From the NCBI GenBank assembly GCA_964623085.1, contig CAZUTO010000014.1, forward strand, positions 1 to 51,921: a stretch of 51,921 nucleotides of DNA, read 5' to 3'. This DNA comes from CAZUTO01 sp964623085 (GTDB taxonomy: Bacteria > Pseudomonadota > Gammaproteobacteria > Pseudomonadales > GM7GCV1). A model generated the notes under the pieces. The model saw only the letters and a program-made list of their open reading frames with translations, did no database searches and had not been told where the DNA came from. A program made the translations under genes and the position numbers. Shown here one piece after another: positions 51,622 to 51,921 of this stretch (its first letter is position 1; every line of letters starts with the position of its first letter).

Positions 51622-51921
51622 CTAGCGGCGAGATTTTCGATACTGACGCTCTAGCGATACTGCTCCAATAGCAGCGAATAGTGCAAGTCCAATAGGTATC
51701 CCAAAGACATCAAGCCTAAAGCGTGTCCAGAAGCTTTCACTCTGGTCAGTACTTGAATCGCTGTTAGCACCTAGATCGCTGTCTGCACAATCGGGAAAGC
51801 AGTCTGAAAGACCTCCGGTAGCCTGCGTCGCAAGTTGCTGAGTCGCATTGCCTCCGGCGATTCCGCCAGCAGCCATCGCGTCAGGAGCCATTCCGCCCGC
51901 AGCCATTGCACCAGGAGCCAT
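51622..51921 (-). CDS. C-terminal part of a secreted protein with CTERM-like sorting tail
   Basis: At least 99 residues; the frame runs off the window, so the start is not seen. The visible part begins with a 10-residue repeat (MAPGAMAAGG / MAPDAMAAGG, 30-bp DNA repeat). It continues with a Ser/Asp/Gln-rich linker with two Cys, and ends in a membrane helix (FGIPIGLALFAAIGAVSL) and a basic tail RQYRKSRR. Hydrophobic helix plus Arg/Lys cluster at the extreme C-terminus is the layout of exosortase substrates. The exact VPEID motif is not visible; DVFGIP sits in its place. Confidence 0.6.
   Translation of the reverse strand: MAPGAMAAGGMAPDAMAAGGIAGGNATQQLATQATGGLSDCFPDCADSDLGANSDSSTDQSESFWTRFRLDVFGIPIGLALFAAIGAVSLERQYRKSRR
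51862..51921 (-). repeat. 30-bp tandem repeat in the end gene
   Basis: Almost two units are visible, encoding MAPxAMAAGG, and are cut by the window end. More copies may lie beyond it. Confidence 0.6.

Overview
The window reads as a chromosomal segment of a Gram-negative gammaproteobacterium, most likely free-living and marine. Support comes from the gene content (rnfABCDGE, prfC, the purN-purM / DUF2066 / hda neighbourhood, queF, yadGH, rsmE, msrA, msrB, outer-membrane lipoproteins, a TonB-type domain) and from family-level sequence resemblance. Base composition is moderate and I see no phage, transposase or CRISPR. The genus cannot be fixed from the sequence alone. There is one 100-N assembly gap (3208-3307), and the genes at both window ends are cut.

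Layout. 1-4527: end of prfC, a PlsC-type acyltransferase, a small membrane protein, then a minus-strand gene joining a chalcone-isomerase-like domain to a TonB C-terminal domain (broken by the gap), and a YqfO/NIF3-like protein. 4610-13160 (minus): pdxH, the complete Rnf ion-pumping complex in operon order rnfA-B-C-D-G-E, and metG. 13635-15082: mrp/apbC and dcd. 15140-17672 (minus): a DUF3108 protein, purN, purM. 17796-23148: DUF2066 protein, hda, msrB, tRNA-Glu, tRNA-Gly, yadG-yadH ABC exporter, queF, then tRNA-Ser. 23607-25017: dihaem cytochrome c plus a secreted beta-trefoil-like protein with a Gly/Met-rich tail. 25100-26925 (minus): MscS-related multi-helix membrane protein and a YidB-like protein.

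27349-34720 is the most unusual region. Two tandem Hpt proteins, an OmpR-type response regulator, a coiled-coil protein, a membrane protein with a large cytoplasmic domain and a periplasmic OmpA domain, a Ras/Rab-like small GTPase and a cytoplasmic hybrid histidine kinase lie in one direction, followed by a repeat-rich peptidoglycan-binding lipoprotein. It has every part of a His-Asp-His-Asp phosphorelay plus a cell-wall anchor and a eukaryote-like GTPase switch. I propose it as a candidate undescribed envelope-to-cytoplasm signalling system.

35497-38690: fructosamine-kinase-like protein, DUF6489, NUDIX hydrolase, RDD membrane protein, rsmE (minus). 38785-47297: an OmpR/EnvZ-type two-component pair followed by a tightly overlapping lipid-modification operon (FAD oxidoreductase, DUF1365, Cfa-like methyltransferase, chalcone-isomerase-like protein, MFS permease, DUF3833 lipoprotein, SDR). 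47380-51921: tRNA-Arg, a membrane J-domain protein, an ABC ATPase, msrA, an exosortase E/protease fusion and the end of a protein with a sorting-signal-like C-terminus.
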